From Geitlerinema sp. BBD 1991-9 (GTDB lineage Bacteria; Cyanobacteriota; Cyanobacteriia; Cyanobacteriales; Geitlerinemataceae), in contig LWRO01000026.1 of the NCBI GenBank assembly GCA_001657325.1, positions 1-64,000 on the forward strand: a stretch of 64,000 nucleotides of DNA. The letters are read 5' to 3'. Shown here one piece after another: positions 44,062-54,300 of the stretch (its first letter is position 1; every line of letters starts with the position of its first letter). A program made the position numbers and the translations under genes. A model generated the notes under the pieces. It saw only the letters and a list, made by a program, of their open reading frames with translations, did not search any database and was not told the DNA's origin.

Positions 44062-44422
44062 TTTGACAAAGAGACTGAATAACGTCACGCCTCGTTCGCC
44101 AAGCCTCTCCCCCAACCCGTCTCCTCGTCAGTTATCGCGTGGGGGACCGGCTCGATCGAATAGAAGCCAGTTATCCGTTCTGTCACAGGGATAGCTGAAG
44201 TCGGCGCTCCTGCTCGATCGAGTCAACCAAGCTATGGAGAGGCTTCACAACCCGGTTTTTTGGAAAAATTGGGTCTGGAATGTCGATCGTACCCTCGCCC
44301 TCCTCCGTGACACCTCAATAAGAGTCATGGGTTCGGTAAATCACACCACAAAATCACCCAGAATTAAAGCTGAAACCCTTGAAGAAAGAAATAGGAGCAG
44401 TGTTTTTTTGGAACTTCCGAAG

Positions 44423-44620
44423 ATGAGAACCATTTCAAGAGCGACGATCGCGTTGAAACTATCTACTGCGATGGCTGTTTGGAGTTTATTCCTCGTCGCA
44501 CTTCCCCACATCTTAGCGAATCGTCCGACAACTGTATCGTCCGATGACGAAACCACTTTCCTCATTGCAGGAAGAGGGGAACCTGCCGATAAATGTGATT
44601 GGACGGGGATTTGCGATTAA
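44423..44620 (+). CDS. Possible small exported peptide
   Basis: 65 residues from ATG 44423. It has a hydrophobic stretch (about 10-31) with ALPHILANRP after it, resembling a signal peptide, and a mature part ending DDETTFLIAGRGEPADKCDWTGICD with two Cys. No homologue recognised. It could be a chance frame: codon use is unremarkable and no ribosome site is clear. A longer frame starting at 44234 is less likely. Confidence 0.3.
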   Translation: MRTISRATIALKLSTAMAVWSLFLVALPHILANRPTTVSSDDETTFLIAGRGEPADKCDWTGICD

Positions 44621-44755
44621 CAGCCTGAAAGAACACGATTTCCGTAGCTAGAATGGAGCTAAGCGATTCGGGTGCATCTTTACTTTTTCTGACGCAACGC
44701 TCTAATTTTCTGCAAATTCCCCTTCGTATCGGATTGCACTCTACCCGCTTCACCC

Positions 44756-46093
44756 ATGTGTTCGATCGTTATCCCCGATATCTCGAAAGTTTACCGAGCT
44801 TGTAATCCCAGTCAAACGCTCGATGTCAACTGTCCGAACGAACGGGCGTATTATGTCGATTTATCCGTCGCCCGGGGGGAAGATATCACGAGCGAACTCG
44901 ATGCGAGTATTACCCTTTTTTCACCTGAAGAACCAACTTGTCAGCTTCTCGCCGGACACGTCGGTTGTGGAAAATCGACAGAATTGCGATGTTTGCAAGC
45001 GAGTTTGCAGCGTCAAGGATTTCACGTCGTCTATTTCGAGTCGTCACAGGATCTCGATATGGCAGATTTGGACGTGGGCGATATTTTGCTGGCTATCGCT
45101 CGTCAGGTGAGTGAAAGTCTCGGTGAGGTTTCCGATCGAATCACTTCGGGAACGTTGGTAACGATGTTGAAAACGGCGAACCAACTGCTGACGACGGAAA
45201 TTCCCAGTTTGAACGGAACAGCCAATGCAAGTTCGCTGCGGTATCAACTCAAGCGACTGAGTGCGAAAACCCACGGACGACCAGATTTGCGCGAACAATT
45301 GCGACAGTATCTCGAACCGCGCATTCAAACGTTTCTCGACGCGCTGAATCGGGAATTTTTAGATGCAGCCGTCAAAACGTTGCGAGAACAGGGAAAACAG
45401 GGCTTGGCAATTTTGGTGGACAATCTCGATCGAATCGAAATGACGCAGAAGCCTTGGGGACGTTCGCAGCCAGAATATTTGTTTGTCGATCGAGGCGATC
45501 GATTGTGTAAACTCAACTGTCACGTGGTTTATACAATTCCCCTGAGTTTGCTGTTTTCCCGCGAACTCAGTCGGTTGACGCTATCGTTTGGGGTCGATCC
45601 AAAAGTGCTTCCGATGGTATCGGTGAAACGGCGGAACGGGACTCGCTTCGCCTCGGGGTTGGCGCGGTTGCGTCAGATGGTGTTGGCGAGGGCGTTTCCT
45701 TATGAATCTCCCCGAGATCGATTGAAGTTGGCTTCAGCGATGTTCGACAGTACGACAACCCTCGATCGACTGTGTTACGCCAGTGGCGGACACGTGCGGA
45801 ACCTGTTACGTCTACTGCACCGTCAAATTGAAAAGGAACAACAGTTTCCCCTATCTCGATCGAGTTTAGATGCTGCCATTCGCGAGCGTCGAGATCGATT
45901 GTTATTGTCACTTACATCTGAGGAACGACAGCTGCTCCGACACGTCTCTCAAACCAAGCAAATTAGTGGTAACGAAGTCTATCAAACGTTGATCCGCAGC
46001 ATGCTGGTTTTTGAATACCGGGATGAAGATGGTGCCTGGTTTGATGTCAATCCTTTGTTGTTGGCGAAGGTGAAACTGATAGAGCCAAGGTAA
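44756..46093 (+). CDS. P-loop ATPase with C-terminal winged-helix-like region
   Basis: 445 residues. A short N-terminal part (DISKVYRACNPSQTLDVN...YYVDLSVARGED) precedes a STAND/AAA-type NTPase: Walker A LLAGHVGCGKSTELRCLQ (about residues 65-78), Walker B GLAILVDNLDRIE (about 218-230), and an arginine-rich sensor region. Residues about 380-440 look like a winged helix (LTSEERQLLRHVSQTKQISGNEVYQTLIRSMLVFEY). I recall similar proteins next to STAND-type genes in cyanobacteria. It lies 340 bp upstream of the WD40-STAND gene on the same strand and probably belongs to the same island. Confidence 0.75.
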   Translation: MCSIVIPDISKVYRACNPSQTLDVNCPNERAYYVDLSVARGEDITSELDASITLFSPEEPTCQLLAGHVGCGKSTELRCLQASLQRQGFHVVYFESSQDLDMADLDVGDILLAIARQVSESLGEVSDRITSGTLVTMLKTANQLLTTEIPSLNGTANASSLRYQLKRLSAKTHGRPDLREQLRQYLEPRIQTFLDALNREFLDAAVKTLREQGKQGLAILVDNLDRIEMTQKPWGRSQPEYLFVDRGDRLCKLNCHVVYTIPLSLLFSRELSRLTLSFGVDPKVLPMVSVKRRNGTRFASGLARLRQMVLARAFPYESPRDRLKLASAMFDSTTTLDRLCYASGGHVRNLLRLLHRQIEKEQQFPLSRSSLDAAIRERRDRLLLSLTSEERQLLRHVSQTKQISGNEVYQTLIRSMLVFEYRDEDGAWFDVNPLLLAKVKLIEPR

Positions 46094-46433
46094 CCTCGCT
46101 TTACAGCGATCGATCCAGGGTATCCGTGTAAGTCAATATGCTCGTGCCGCAAAGTAATTTTAATAACCCTGTGGCACGGGCGTTTTGCTGCACTTCAGTT
46201 TTGACTGGATTTGAGTTTGTGCTTCAAAGAAAACGAACTGACATGAATCTTTGAATTGAAACTTCCAGATAATTCGATCGGCTAAGATTATACTTGAATG
46301 TAAAGACTAATCGATCGAAAATCTCATAATGATTGTCAATTCGGCTATTTGTGGTGTATAATAAATAGATTGAATTAAAAAAATCAATAAAAAAGCGCCC
46401 TTTTAATTTTTTATTTCTAATTTTCAAGCCTCA

Positions 46434-49400
46434 ATGTTGCAAGTGGATTTAGAACGCCACAACGATCGATTACTACGCGAATTAGCATTCGCGATCGAGG
46501 CGGCTCGAGGTCAGTTCAAACTCATGTTCGCACGGTGTAACTACGATCGACTGAGATCGGACTTACTCAATCGACTGCGAGAGCGCAGTGCCGTCGAAAT
46601 CCCCGACCTGCGCCTTCCTCCCGAGGCTTGTAGTTTGTTCCATGGAGTACGCCAAGCGGCGAAAAAGCGCCAACCGGACGTTTTATCCGTATGTGGCTTA
46701 GACAATATTGCCGAAATCGATCGACTGCTCCAATCCACCAACCAAGTCCGTGAAGAATTTCGGAAGTGTTTTCCCTTCCCCATTTTGTTGTGGGTTAACG
46801 ACGAACTCCTCGCCAAACTAGCCCGTCTAGTTCCCGACTTTGAAAGCTGGGGGACGACCTACGATTTCAACCTATCTGCCGACGAGATCCTCAACTGGCT
46901 GTTCGATCGCTCGGAGCGAGCGTTCCAAACGATTCTCAACGCTTCCCCGACGGCGTTTCTCATTGTGACCCCCCTTGTCGAAGACCGAGATCGGCAAGAA
47001 CTCCGTACTGCCCTGCAAACCCTTCAAAAGCGCCACGTCGCCCTCGAGCCATCCCTATCCGCCCGCATTCAATTTCTCGTCGGACGGAACGCCTACGAAC
47101 GAGAACGACTCGATACCGCCCGCCGCTACTTCCAACAGAGTCTCGAATTCTGGCATCAACAGCCCGAAACCGCCGACGTTCTCGAAAAACAAGCCGTGTT
47201 GCTCTTGCACTTAGGGTTGGCTGACGTGCGCGGTCGGGGCGGAGTCTCCTCACCAACCCACGAAAATGACGAGTTGCCAGATCGCGCTCTAACCTACTTC
47301 CATCAAAGTCTCGAAACCTTCGAGCGCGCCAGTCGCCATGACTGTGTCGCTCGCGCCATCACCTTGGCCGGCGAAATTCTCGATCGACTTGGGAAATGGG
47401 ACGAACTTCGCAGTATCGCCCATCGTGCCATCGAGCTTCATAAAAAATACGGGAGCCTCGTACAACTGGCGGTCGATTACGGAGTTCTCGCCAAAATTGC
47501 CACCCTCGAGCAACGGTGGTATCGCGCTCACCTGTGGGCCGACAAAGCCTTACAACTCCTCGCCCAGCAAACCGTCGCCACCCCCGACGATCTCGCCCCC
47601 TACCAAGACCTGCTCGCTCAACAGTACCGACTCTATATTGTCACTGCCCAAAAACACCTCGAGCGCGGCGATCGAGCGCAACGAGATCTCGAACTGACCC
47701 TGCGGGAACTCCCCCAAGCCTTGCGAGATCCCGCCCAACAAATCGACCCCCATCGCTATTTATACTTACTCGATTGCGTGCGGGAAAGTTACAGCGAACA
47801 CAGCCAATACCGCGCCGCCTTCTACATCAAACAACACCAACGCTCGATCGAACAGCAGTACGGTTTCCGAACCTTCATCGGCGCCGGACAACTCAAACCC
47901 CACCGCCAAACCGTCAGTCCCGGTCGCCTGCATCAGGAACCCATCGAGCATATCTCGCCCGAAATCCTCGCTTCACCACGCCAATGGGATGTCGATCGAC
48001 TCCTCGAACGGATCGCCCGCCCCGATCGCAAACTCATCACCCTTTACGGGCCGTCGGGCGTTGGAAAAAGTTCCACGATCGATGCGGGATTAATTCCAGC
48101 GCTCCGACAAACCACCTTTGCCACCCGTCAAGCCGTTCCCGTCGTGCTGCGGCTTTATGGAAACTGGCTCGATCGACTGCGCCGCAAACTCTTCAACGCC
48201 CTGTCTCGGGTTAACGCCAAAAGTATCGCCGTCAAATATCTCGCGCCGACGGAAGACTCGACGATCGATCGATTCATCAACGCCCTCAAATCGGCCGTCG
48301 ATCGCAATCTCTTCGTCGTCCTCGTGTTCGACCAATTTGAAGAGTTTTTTTTCGTCTACCCCAACGCTCAAAAGCGGAGATTGTTTTACGAATTCCTCGA
48401 TTGCTGCCTCGATATTCCCTACCTCACCGTCATCTTATCGCTACGAGAAGACTACCTCCATTACCTTCTCGAATGCGATCGACAAATTGCCATCGATGCG
48501 ATCGATCTCGACATTCTCAACAAAGAGAATCGTTACTATCTCAGTAGCTTTTCTCCCGACGATACTCGACAACTCCTACACCATCTGACGGCAACTCGTC
48601 CCTACCTGAGCCTCGAACCCGAACTCATCGACGAACTGGTTCGCGACCTGGCCGCCGAAACCGACGACGTGCGCCCCATCGAACTGCAAATTGTCGGCGC
48701 TCAACTCCAACACGACAATATCAACACCCTCGACAAATACCGACAACTCGGAGCGAACCCCAAACAAGAACTCGTAGAGCGGTTTCTCAAAGATGCGGTG
48801 CGCGACTGCGGCCGAGAAAACGAAGCCTTTGCTCGCCAACTTCTCTACAGCCTGACTGACAAACAGGGCAATCGCCCCATCAAAACTTATCCCGACTTGC
48901 AGCGAGAGGTGGGATGTGACGCGGACACCCTCGATTTCGTTCTCGAAATTGTCGTGGAATCGGGGTTAGTGTACCTGTTACCCGAAGTCCCCAATAACCG
49001 CTACCAACTGGTTCACGATTATCTCGTCTCCTTCATCCGACAGCAGCAGGAACAGGCTGAAACCCAGGAAACTGCGGTTTTGCGGGCGCGAAACCGGCAA
49101 CTGAGTGAAGAACGAGACCTACTCGAACAACTGACAGAAGCGCAGGCTCGCCAACGCCAAACCGACAATCGCTTCAAAAGGGTACTTGCAGCGGGCGTTA
49201 TCGTGTTGGGGGTAGCAGCGGGTTTCGCCTATTGGAAAAGCCGACAAGCCGTTTGGGCAGAACGGAGAACCGATATTGCAAAAGATAACGCCCGCAGTGC
49301 CCTCGCCCGATTGTCATCGAACCCAGATTTTCTATTAGCTTTGGTGCAGAGTCTGCACGCCGGACACAAAACCGCTCGACTCGACCCACCTCCGAGTCGA

Positions 49401-51278
49401 TCGATTAAAAGTCAGACCGTCCGCAACTTACAACAAAGTCTCGAAGCGATTGTCGAACGGAACCGTCTCGAAGGACACCGCCAGAGCGTCGTCGATGTCA
49501 GTTTCAGTCCCGACGGCTCGTTTTTGGCGACGGCCAGTTGGGACAATACCGTGCGCTTGTGGGGCAAGAACGGCGAACTGTTGCATATCCTCGAAGGTCA
49601 CAGCAAGCCCGTAACAGCGGTGAGTGTAAGCCAGGACAGTCAATCGATCGCATCGGGAAGTGAAGACGGAACGGTTAAACTGTGGACGCGGGACGGAACC
49701 CACCCAACGACGTTGGCTCCCAACGCCACGGTGACGAGTTTGAGTTTTTCGCCGGACGGGAAACAACTGGCTGTGGGGTTGGAGGAGGGAGTCGTACAAC
49801 TGTGGACAGTGGAGGGTCAACAGTTGCGTGAGTGGAAGGCTCACGAGGGCCTGGTTTTAGCCGTGGCCTTCAGCGTGGGAAGCAATACACTTTGGACGAC
49901 GGGGCCAGGCGGGAAAGCCATTGAGTGGACGCTCGGCGGGCAGCAGCGGTTGACGCTCACCGGACACACCCACGCTGTAATGGGGATTGCCCTGAGTCCT
50001 GATGGAAATTCGATCGCCACAGTCAGCACCGATCGAACCCTGAAAATCTGGAATCGAGATGGGAAGCTCCGCCAAAGTCTTGAGGACGCGCATTCTCTTC
50101 TCGATGTTGCCTTTAGTCCAGACGGCCAGTCGATCGCGACAACGAGCGCGGATCGAACCGTGAAGCTGTGGAATCTCGATGGCACGCTCGGCCAAACTCT
50201 CACCGGACACCGAGATCGCGTGTGGGCCGTCAGTTTCAGTCCCGATGGAGATGCCTTAGCAACCGCAAGTACGGACAACACCGCACGGCTGTGGCAACTT
50301 CACAAAACCGCGCCCACCCGCTTTTCCGAACATCGAGATGCCGTATGGGCGGTTGGTTTCAGTCCGGATGGGGAAACTCTGGCCACAGCGAGCGCCGATG
50401 AAACCGTGAAGTTATGGGATCTCCAGGGTAACGTTCGCCAAACCCTGACGGGTCATCTCGATCGCGTTCTCAGTGTCGCGTTTAGTCCCGATGGTAGTTT
50501 GATGGCCTCCGCCAGTGCAGACGGAACAGCCAGACTGTGGCGTGTGGACGACGGGACGACTTCAAACGTTCTCAACCACGACGACAGCGTGAAAAGCGCC
50601 AGTTTCAGCCCCGACGGAACGTTACTCGCCACAGCCAGCCGCGACGGGACGGTGAGAATCTGGCGGGTGTCAGATGGCGTGCAGGTTCGATCGATTCCCG
50701 CTCACGAGTCACAGGTCAATTGTGTCATGTGGACGCCCGACGGAAGCACCCTCGTTTCCGCCAGCGAAGACGGGACGATCGCACTTTGGCGCGTTGACGG
50801 ACTGTTGAAGCAACGTATCGCAACAGAAAGTCCGGTGTATTGGGTCAGCGTAAGTCCCGACGGGCAGACGGTGGCGGCGGTGGGAGCAGATAATACCGTC
50901 AAACTTTGGTCGATCGACGGTCGCTTTCTCCACAATTTTGAAGGTCATACGGCTTCGGTGAACTGGGTGAGTTTCAGCCCCGATGGAGAATCGATCGCCT
51001 CGGCGAGTAACGATCGAACGGTGAAACTCTGGCAACTCGACGGAACGCGCCTCGATGATTTTGAAGCTCACACGGACAACATTCTGAGTATCGCTTTTCA
51101 TCCTCAAGGCCATCTCTTGGCTACGGCGGCAAAAGATGGAACCGCCAAACTCTGGTTGTTACCGACACCGGAAAATTTAGCAATTCTCCTCGAGCGCGGC
51201 TGTGATTGGGCGCGGGATTACCTCGAAACGAACCCTCGACTTCAGATGGACGATCGCGATCTTTGTCAGGCAAGATAG
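46434..51278 (+). CDS. STAND NTPase with TPR and C-terminal WD40 propeller(s)
   Basis: 1614 residues. Residues 1-190: N-terminal domain seen in cyanobacterial STAND proteins (ILLWVNDELLAKLARLVPDFESWG). Residues about 200-480: TPR-like helical repeats (ARRYFQQSLEFWHQQPE). NTPase: Walker A TLYGPSGVGKSSTIDAGLIPAL (about 537-555), Walker B FVVLVFDQFEEFFF (about 628-640), and the winged-helix-like part ending YQLVHDYLVSFIRQ. Coiled coil about 880-910, then one transmembrane helix (VLAAGVIVLGVAAGFAYW, about 915-933). Residues about 1005-1575: about 14 WD40 repeats (FSPDG...TASADxTVKLW), enough for two propellers. A sensor-switch protein; membrane anchoring places WD40 and NTPase parts on either side or in cis. 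Confidence 0.9.
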   Translation: MLQVDLERHNDRLLRELAFAIEAARGQFKLMFARCNYDRLRSDLLNRLRERSAVEIPDLRLPPEACSLFHGVRQAAKKRQPDVLSVCGLDNIAEIDRLLQSTNQVREEFRKCFPFPILLWVNDELLAKLARLVPDFESWGTTYDFNLSADEILNWLFDRSERAFQTILNASPTAFLIVTPLVEDRDRQELRTALQTLQKRHVALEPSLSARIQFLVGRNAYERERLDTARRYFQQSLEFWHQQPETADVLEKQAVLLLHLGLADVRGRGGVSSPTHENDELPDRALTYFHQSLETFERASRHDCVARAITLAGEILDRLGKWDELRSIAHRAIELHKKYGSLVQLAVDYGVLAKIATLEQRWYRAHLWADKALQLLAQQTVATPDDLAPYQDLLAQQYRLYIVTAQKHLERGDRAQRDLELTLRELPQALRDPAQQIDPHRYLYLLDCVRESYSEHSQYRAAFYIKQHQRSIEQQYGFRTFIGAGQLKPHRQTVSPGRLHQEPIEHISPEILASPRQWDVDRLLERIARPDRKLITLYGPSGVGKSSTIDAGLIPALRQTTFATRQAVPVVLRLYGNWLDRLRRKLFNALSRVNAKSIAVKYLAPTEDSTIDRFINALKSAVDRNLFVVLVFDQFEEFFFVYPNAQKRRLFYEFLDCCLDIPYLTVILSLREDYLHYLLECDRQIAIDAIDLDILNKENRYYLSSFSPDDTRQLLHHLTATRPYLSLEPELIDELVRDLAAETDDVRPIELQIVGAQLQHDNINTLDKYRQLGANPKQELVERFLKDAVRDCGRENEAFARQLLYSLTDKQGNRPIKTYPDLQREVGCDADTLDFVLEIVVESGLVYLLPEVPNNRYQLVHDYLVSFIRQQQEQAETQETAVLRARNRQLSEERDLLEQLTEAQARQRQTDNRFKRVLAAGVIVLGVAAGFAYWKSRQAVWAERRTDIAKDNARSALARLSSNPDFLLALVQSLHAGHKTARLDPPPSRSIKSQTVRNLQQSLEAIVERNRLEGHRQSVVDVSFSPDGSFLATASWDNTVRLWGKNGELLHILEGHSKPVTAVSVSQDSQSIASGSEDGTVKLWTRDGTHPTTLAPNATVTSLSFSPDGKQLAVGLEEGVVQLWTVEGQQLREWKAHEGLVLAVAFSVGSNTLWTTGPGGKAIEWTLGGQQRLTLTGHTHAVMGIALSPDGNSIATVSTDRTLKIWNRDGKLRQSLEDAHSLLDVAFSPDGQSIATTSADRTVKLWNLDGTLGQTLTGHRDRVWAVSFSPDGDALATASTDNTARLWQLHKTAPTRFSEHRDAVWAVGFSPDGETLATASADETVKLWDLQGNVRQTLTGHLDRVLSVAFSPDGSLMASASADGTARLWRVDDGTTSNVLNHDDSVKSASFSPDGTLLATASRDGTVRIWRVSDGVQVRSIPAHESQVNCVMWTPDGSTLVSASEDGTIALWRVDGLLKQRIATESPVYWVSVSPDGQTVAAVGADNTVKLWSIDGRFLHNFEGHTASVNWVSFSPDGESIASASNDRTVKLWQLDGTRLDDFEAHTDNILSIAFHPQGHLLATAAKDGTAKLWLLPTPENLAILLERGCDWARDYLETNPRLQMDDRDLCQAR

Positions 51279-51306
51279 CATCGTTACGGGGTGAGATCGT
51301 GGTTTT

Positions 51307-54300
51307 TCAATCGTTATGAGGGAGATCGTCACGCACCTTCGTTCGGGGATGGGCAGCGAGCAAGCGTTCGATCGTTTGCACGAGAGCTTGTAAGCAAACG
51401 GGTTTCGTCAGCGTCGCGTCCGCACCAACCGCTCGACAACGATCGCCCTCTTTCGCTGAAACCGTCAGAGCGACGATCGGAACGGCCATGCAATCCATTT
51501 CAGTGCGAAGGCGAGCGATAGCTTCTAAACCATCATCCCCAGGCATTTGTACGTCGATTAAGATCGAGTCTGGACACTGGGCTTGTGCTTGGCGAGCGGC
51601 CTCCGAACCCGTGACTGCCGAGATCGTGCGGTAGCCACGGGTATTCAAAAAGCTGGCGAGCATTTTTCGGGTCGCGTCGTGGTTTTCGGCAATGAGGATT
51701 AACGGCGAGTCTGGAGAGGGAATCGATCGAGGCCTGGGTCGATCGATCTCGTCGCGTTCGATCTGCCTTCGATCGATCGACGTCGTCTCGGGGGTCAGCG
51801 CCGACATCCGAGCCGGAATCCACACCGTAAAACAACTTCCCTGTCCGCTCTGACTGTCGACCTCAACCCAACCACCGTGAAGTTCTGCTAACCGCTTAAC
51901 CAATGACAGTCCCAATCCCGTTCCAGCATATTGGCGCGATAAGCGACTGTCGAGCTGAACGAACGGGGCGAACAGTTTGCGTCGATCTTCTGGGGCAATC
52001 CCAATTCCTGAATCTCGAACGGCAAAGGCTATATACGGGCGTTCGACAAATTCCGGATGCTCTGCGTCGCGACGCGGGGCAGAGCGCGTTTCGAGCCACA
52101 CGGTTAAACCCACCGTTCCGCCCTCCGGCGTAAATTTAACCGCATTACTGAGCAAGTTGACGAGAATCTGACGCATCTGCCGTTCGTCAACGTCAATTCG
52201 ATCGATATCTTCATTGACTTGGCATTCGAGGTGAATGTCTTTTTGGGTTGCCATCTGTCGCACGAAGGACAGGCTCGACTCGCACAGGTAAACGATCGAG
52301 AGTGGGGTAACTTCCAACTCTAAGCGTCCGGCTTCAATTTTCGATAAATTGAGGATGTCGTCAATTAACGCCAGCAACTGCCAACCGCTGCGTTCGACAA
52401 TCGCGAGCGCACTTTGCACTCGATCGTCGAGATCTCCGTAAACGGCTTCGCGCAATCCCTCGGCAATACCCAAAATCGCATTCAGAGGGGTTCGCAGTTC
52501 GTGACTCATACTCGACAGAAACTCGTCTTTGAGTCGCGTAGCATCTGCGAGTTCGGCGTTCGTGCGTTGTAGCGCTTCTTCAAACTGCTTGCGCTCGGTG
52601 ATATCGAGTGCCGTTCCCAAAAAACCGAGAAACTCACCATCTGGGGAAAATAACGGTTCGCCCCGTGCGGACAGATGGCCCGAAGACCCATCTTCGCGTC
52701 GGAAGCGACCTTCGATTTCAAACGCTTGTCGTTCGGCCACCGCACGCTCGAATTCTGTAACGAGGCGGTTTCGATCGTCGGGGTCAGTATCCTGTAAGAG
52801 TTCTTCTAGAGTCGGGGTGGAGGCGTGGGGATCGCGTCCGAAAATGCGAAAGACTTCTGCAGACCAAGTTATTGCGTTCGTTGTCACGTTATATTCCCAA
52901 CTCCCGAGTCGTGCGATGCGTTGGGCAGCTAGCAGGTGGGCTTCACTTTTGCGGAGTTGCTCCTCCACCGTTTTCAGCGCGCTGATGTCCGTCACCCGTA
53001 CCAAGTTCAAACGGTATCCCGCTACCTCGATGGGTTTGGCCGCTAAATGTCCCCAAAAGATCCGATCGTTTTTCGTCACGTATTGGAGTTCGCTGCTCCA
53101 ATACCCTTGAGTCTCGAGTTCGTCGACGATCGACTGCAATTGAGAGGGGGTAAACTGATGGCGTTGCAACATCTGCCATTCCATCCCGACGAGTCCGCTT
53201 TTCGATCGAGCCTCAAACAGTTCGACTGCTCGTCGGTTGCAATCCACCGTCAGTAACGAATCGGGATCGACGAGGAACAGTGCGTCTGCCGATTCGTTGA
53301 AGATGGCTTCTCGCAAGTCCCGATTTTGCAAGAGTTCCGCAGCGGCCTGCTTGCGCTCGGTTACGTCGAACAGCAAGCCGTCCCACAAAATCGATCCGTC
53401 CGCTTGGCGTTCGGGTTCGGACATTCCCTGCATCCAACGAAGCCGTCCCGATGGGGTGAGAAAGCGTCCTTCCCAATGCCAGCGCGTTCCCTCGCGGGCA
53501 GACGTTTCAATGGAAGTCTCCAACGTCGCAAAATCGTCGGGGTGGATGAGGTCTAACAGCGTTCGGGCATCGCGACAGATCGCCTCGGGTTCGAGTTCGA
53601 GTAGATCGCGCGAGCGATTGCTGAAATAGGTAAACCGCTGCGCTCCATCTGGATAGCAAGCGAATTGGAAGATCGCACCGGGGGCGTTGGCCGCAATCCG
53701 TTGGAGTTGTCCTTGACTCGCCTGCAATGCCATTTCAGCTCGTTTTCGATCGGTGATTTCTGTATCCGTCCCCACCATCCGTAAGGCACGGCCGTCTTCG
53801 TCGTGCAGCACTCGACCGCGCACGTGAATCCAGCGCAGCGAGCCGTCTTTGTGAACCATGCGATGCTCGAAAACGTAGCGATCCGTTCGTCCGGTCAAGC
53901 AGTCTTGCGCCGCAGCAATGACAGCTTCGCGATCTTCCTCGTAAACGTATTGCACCCAGGTTTCGAGATCGTTGGCAATTTCGCTGTCATCGTAACCCAG
54001 AAGTGCTTTCAGATTGGGATCGAGGTAAAACTCTCCCGTCTGCACGTTCCACTCCCAAATTCCCACCCGGGCTGCCCGGGTGGCCATGGCGTACCGCGCT
54101 TGACTTTGGCGTAGGGCGTTTTCAGTGGCTTTTCGATCGCTCAAGTCGAGAACAACCGCTAAGAATAAGGATTTTTCCGGTTGTCGGACGAGTTGGAGGC
54201 GCACTTCAACGGGATATTGGCTGCCGTCGGCTCGTTGGTAAACTGCTTCAAAGGTTAATTTGGGAATGCGGTTTTCGATGAGGGGGGCGATGAGAGTCTG

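Noticed and set aside
44234-44422. Longer version of the small peptide gene
   Set aside because: Upstream part has no conserved or signal-like feature and no ribosome site.
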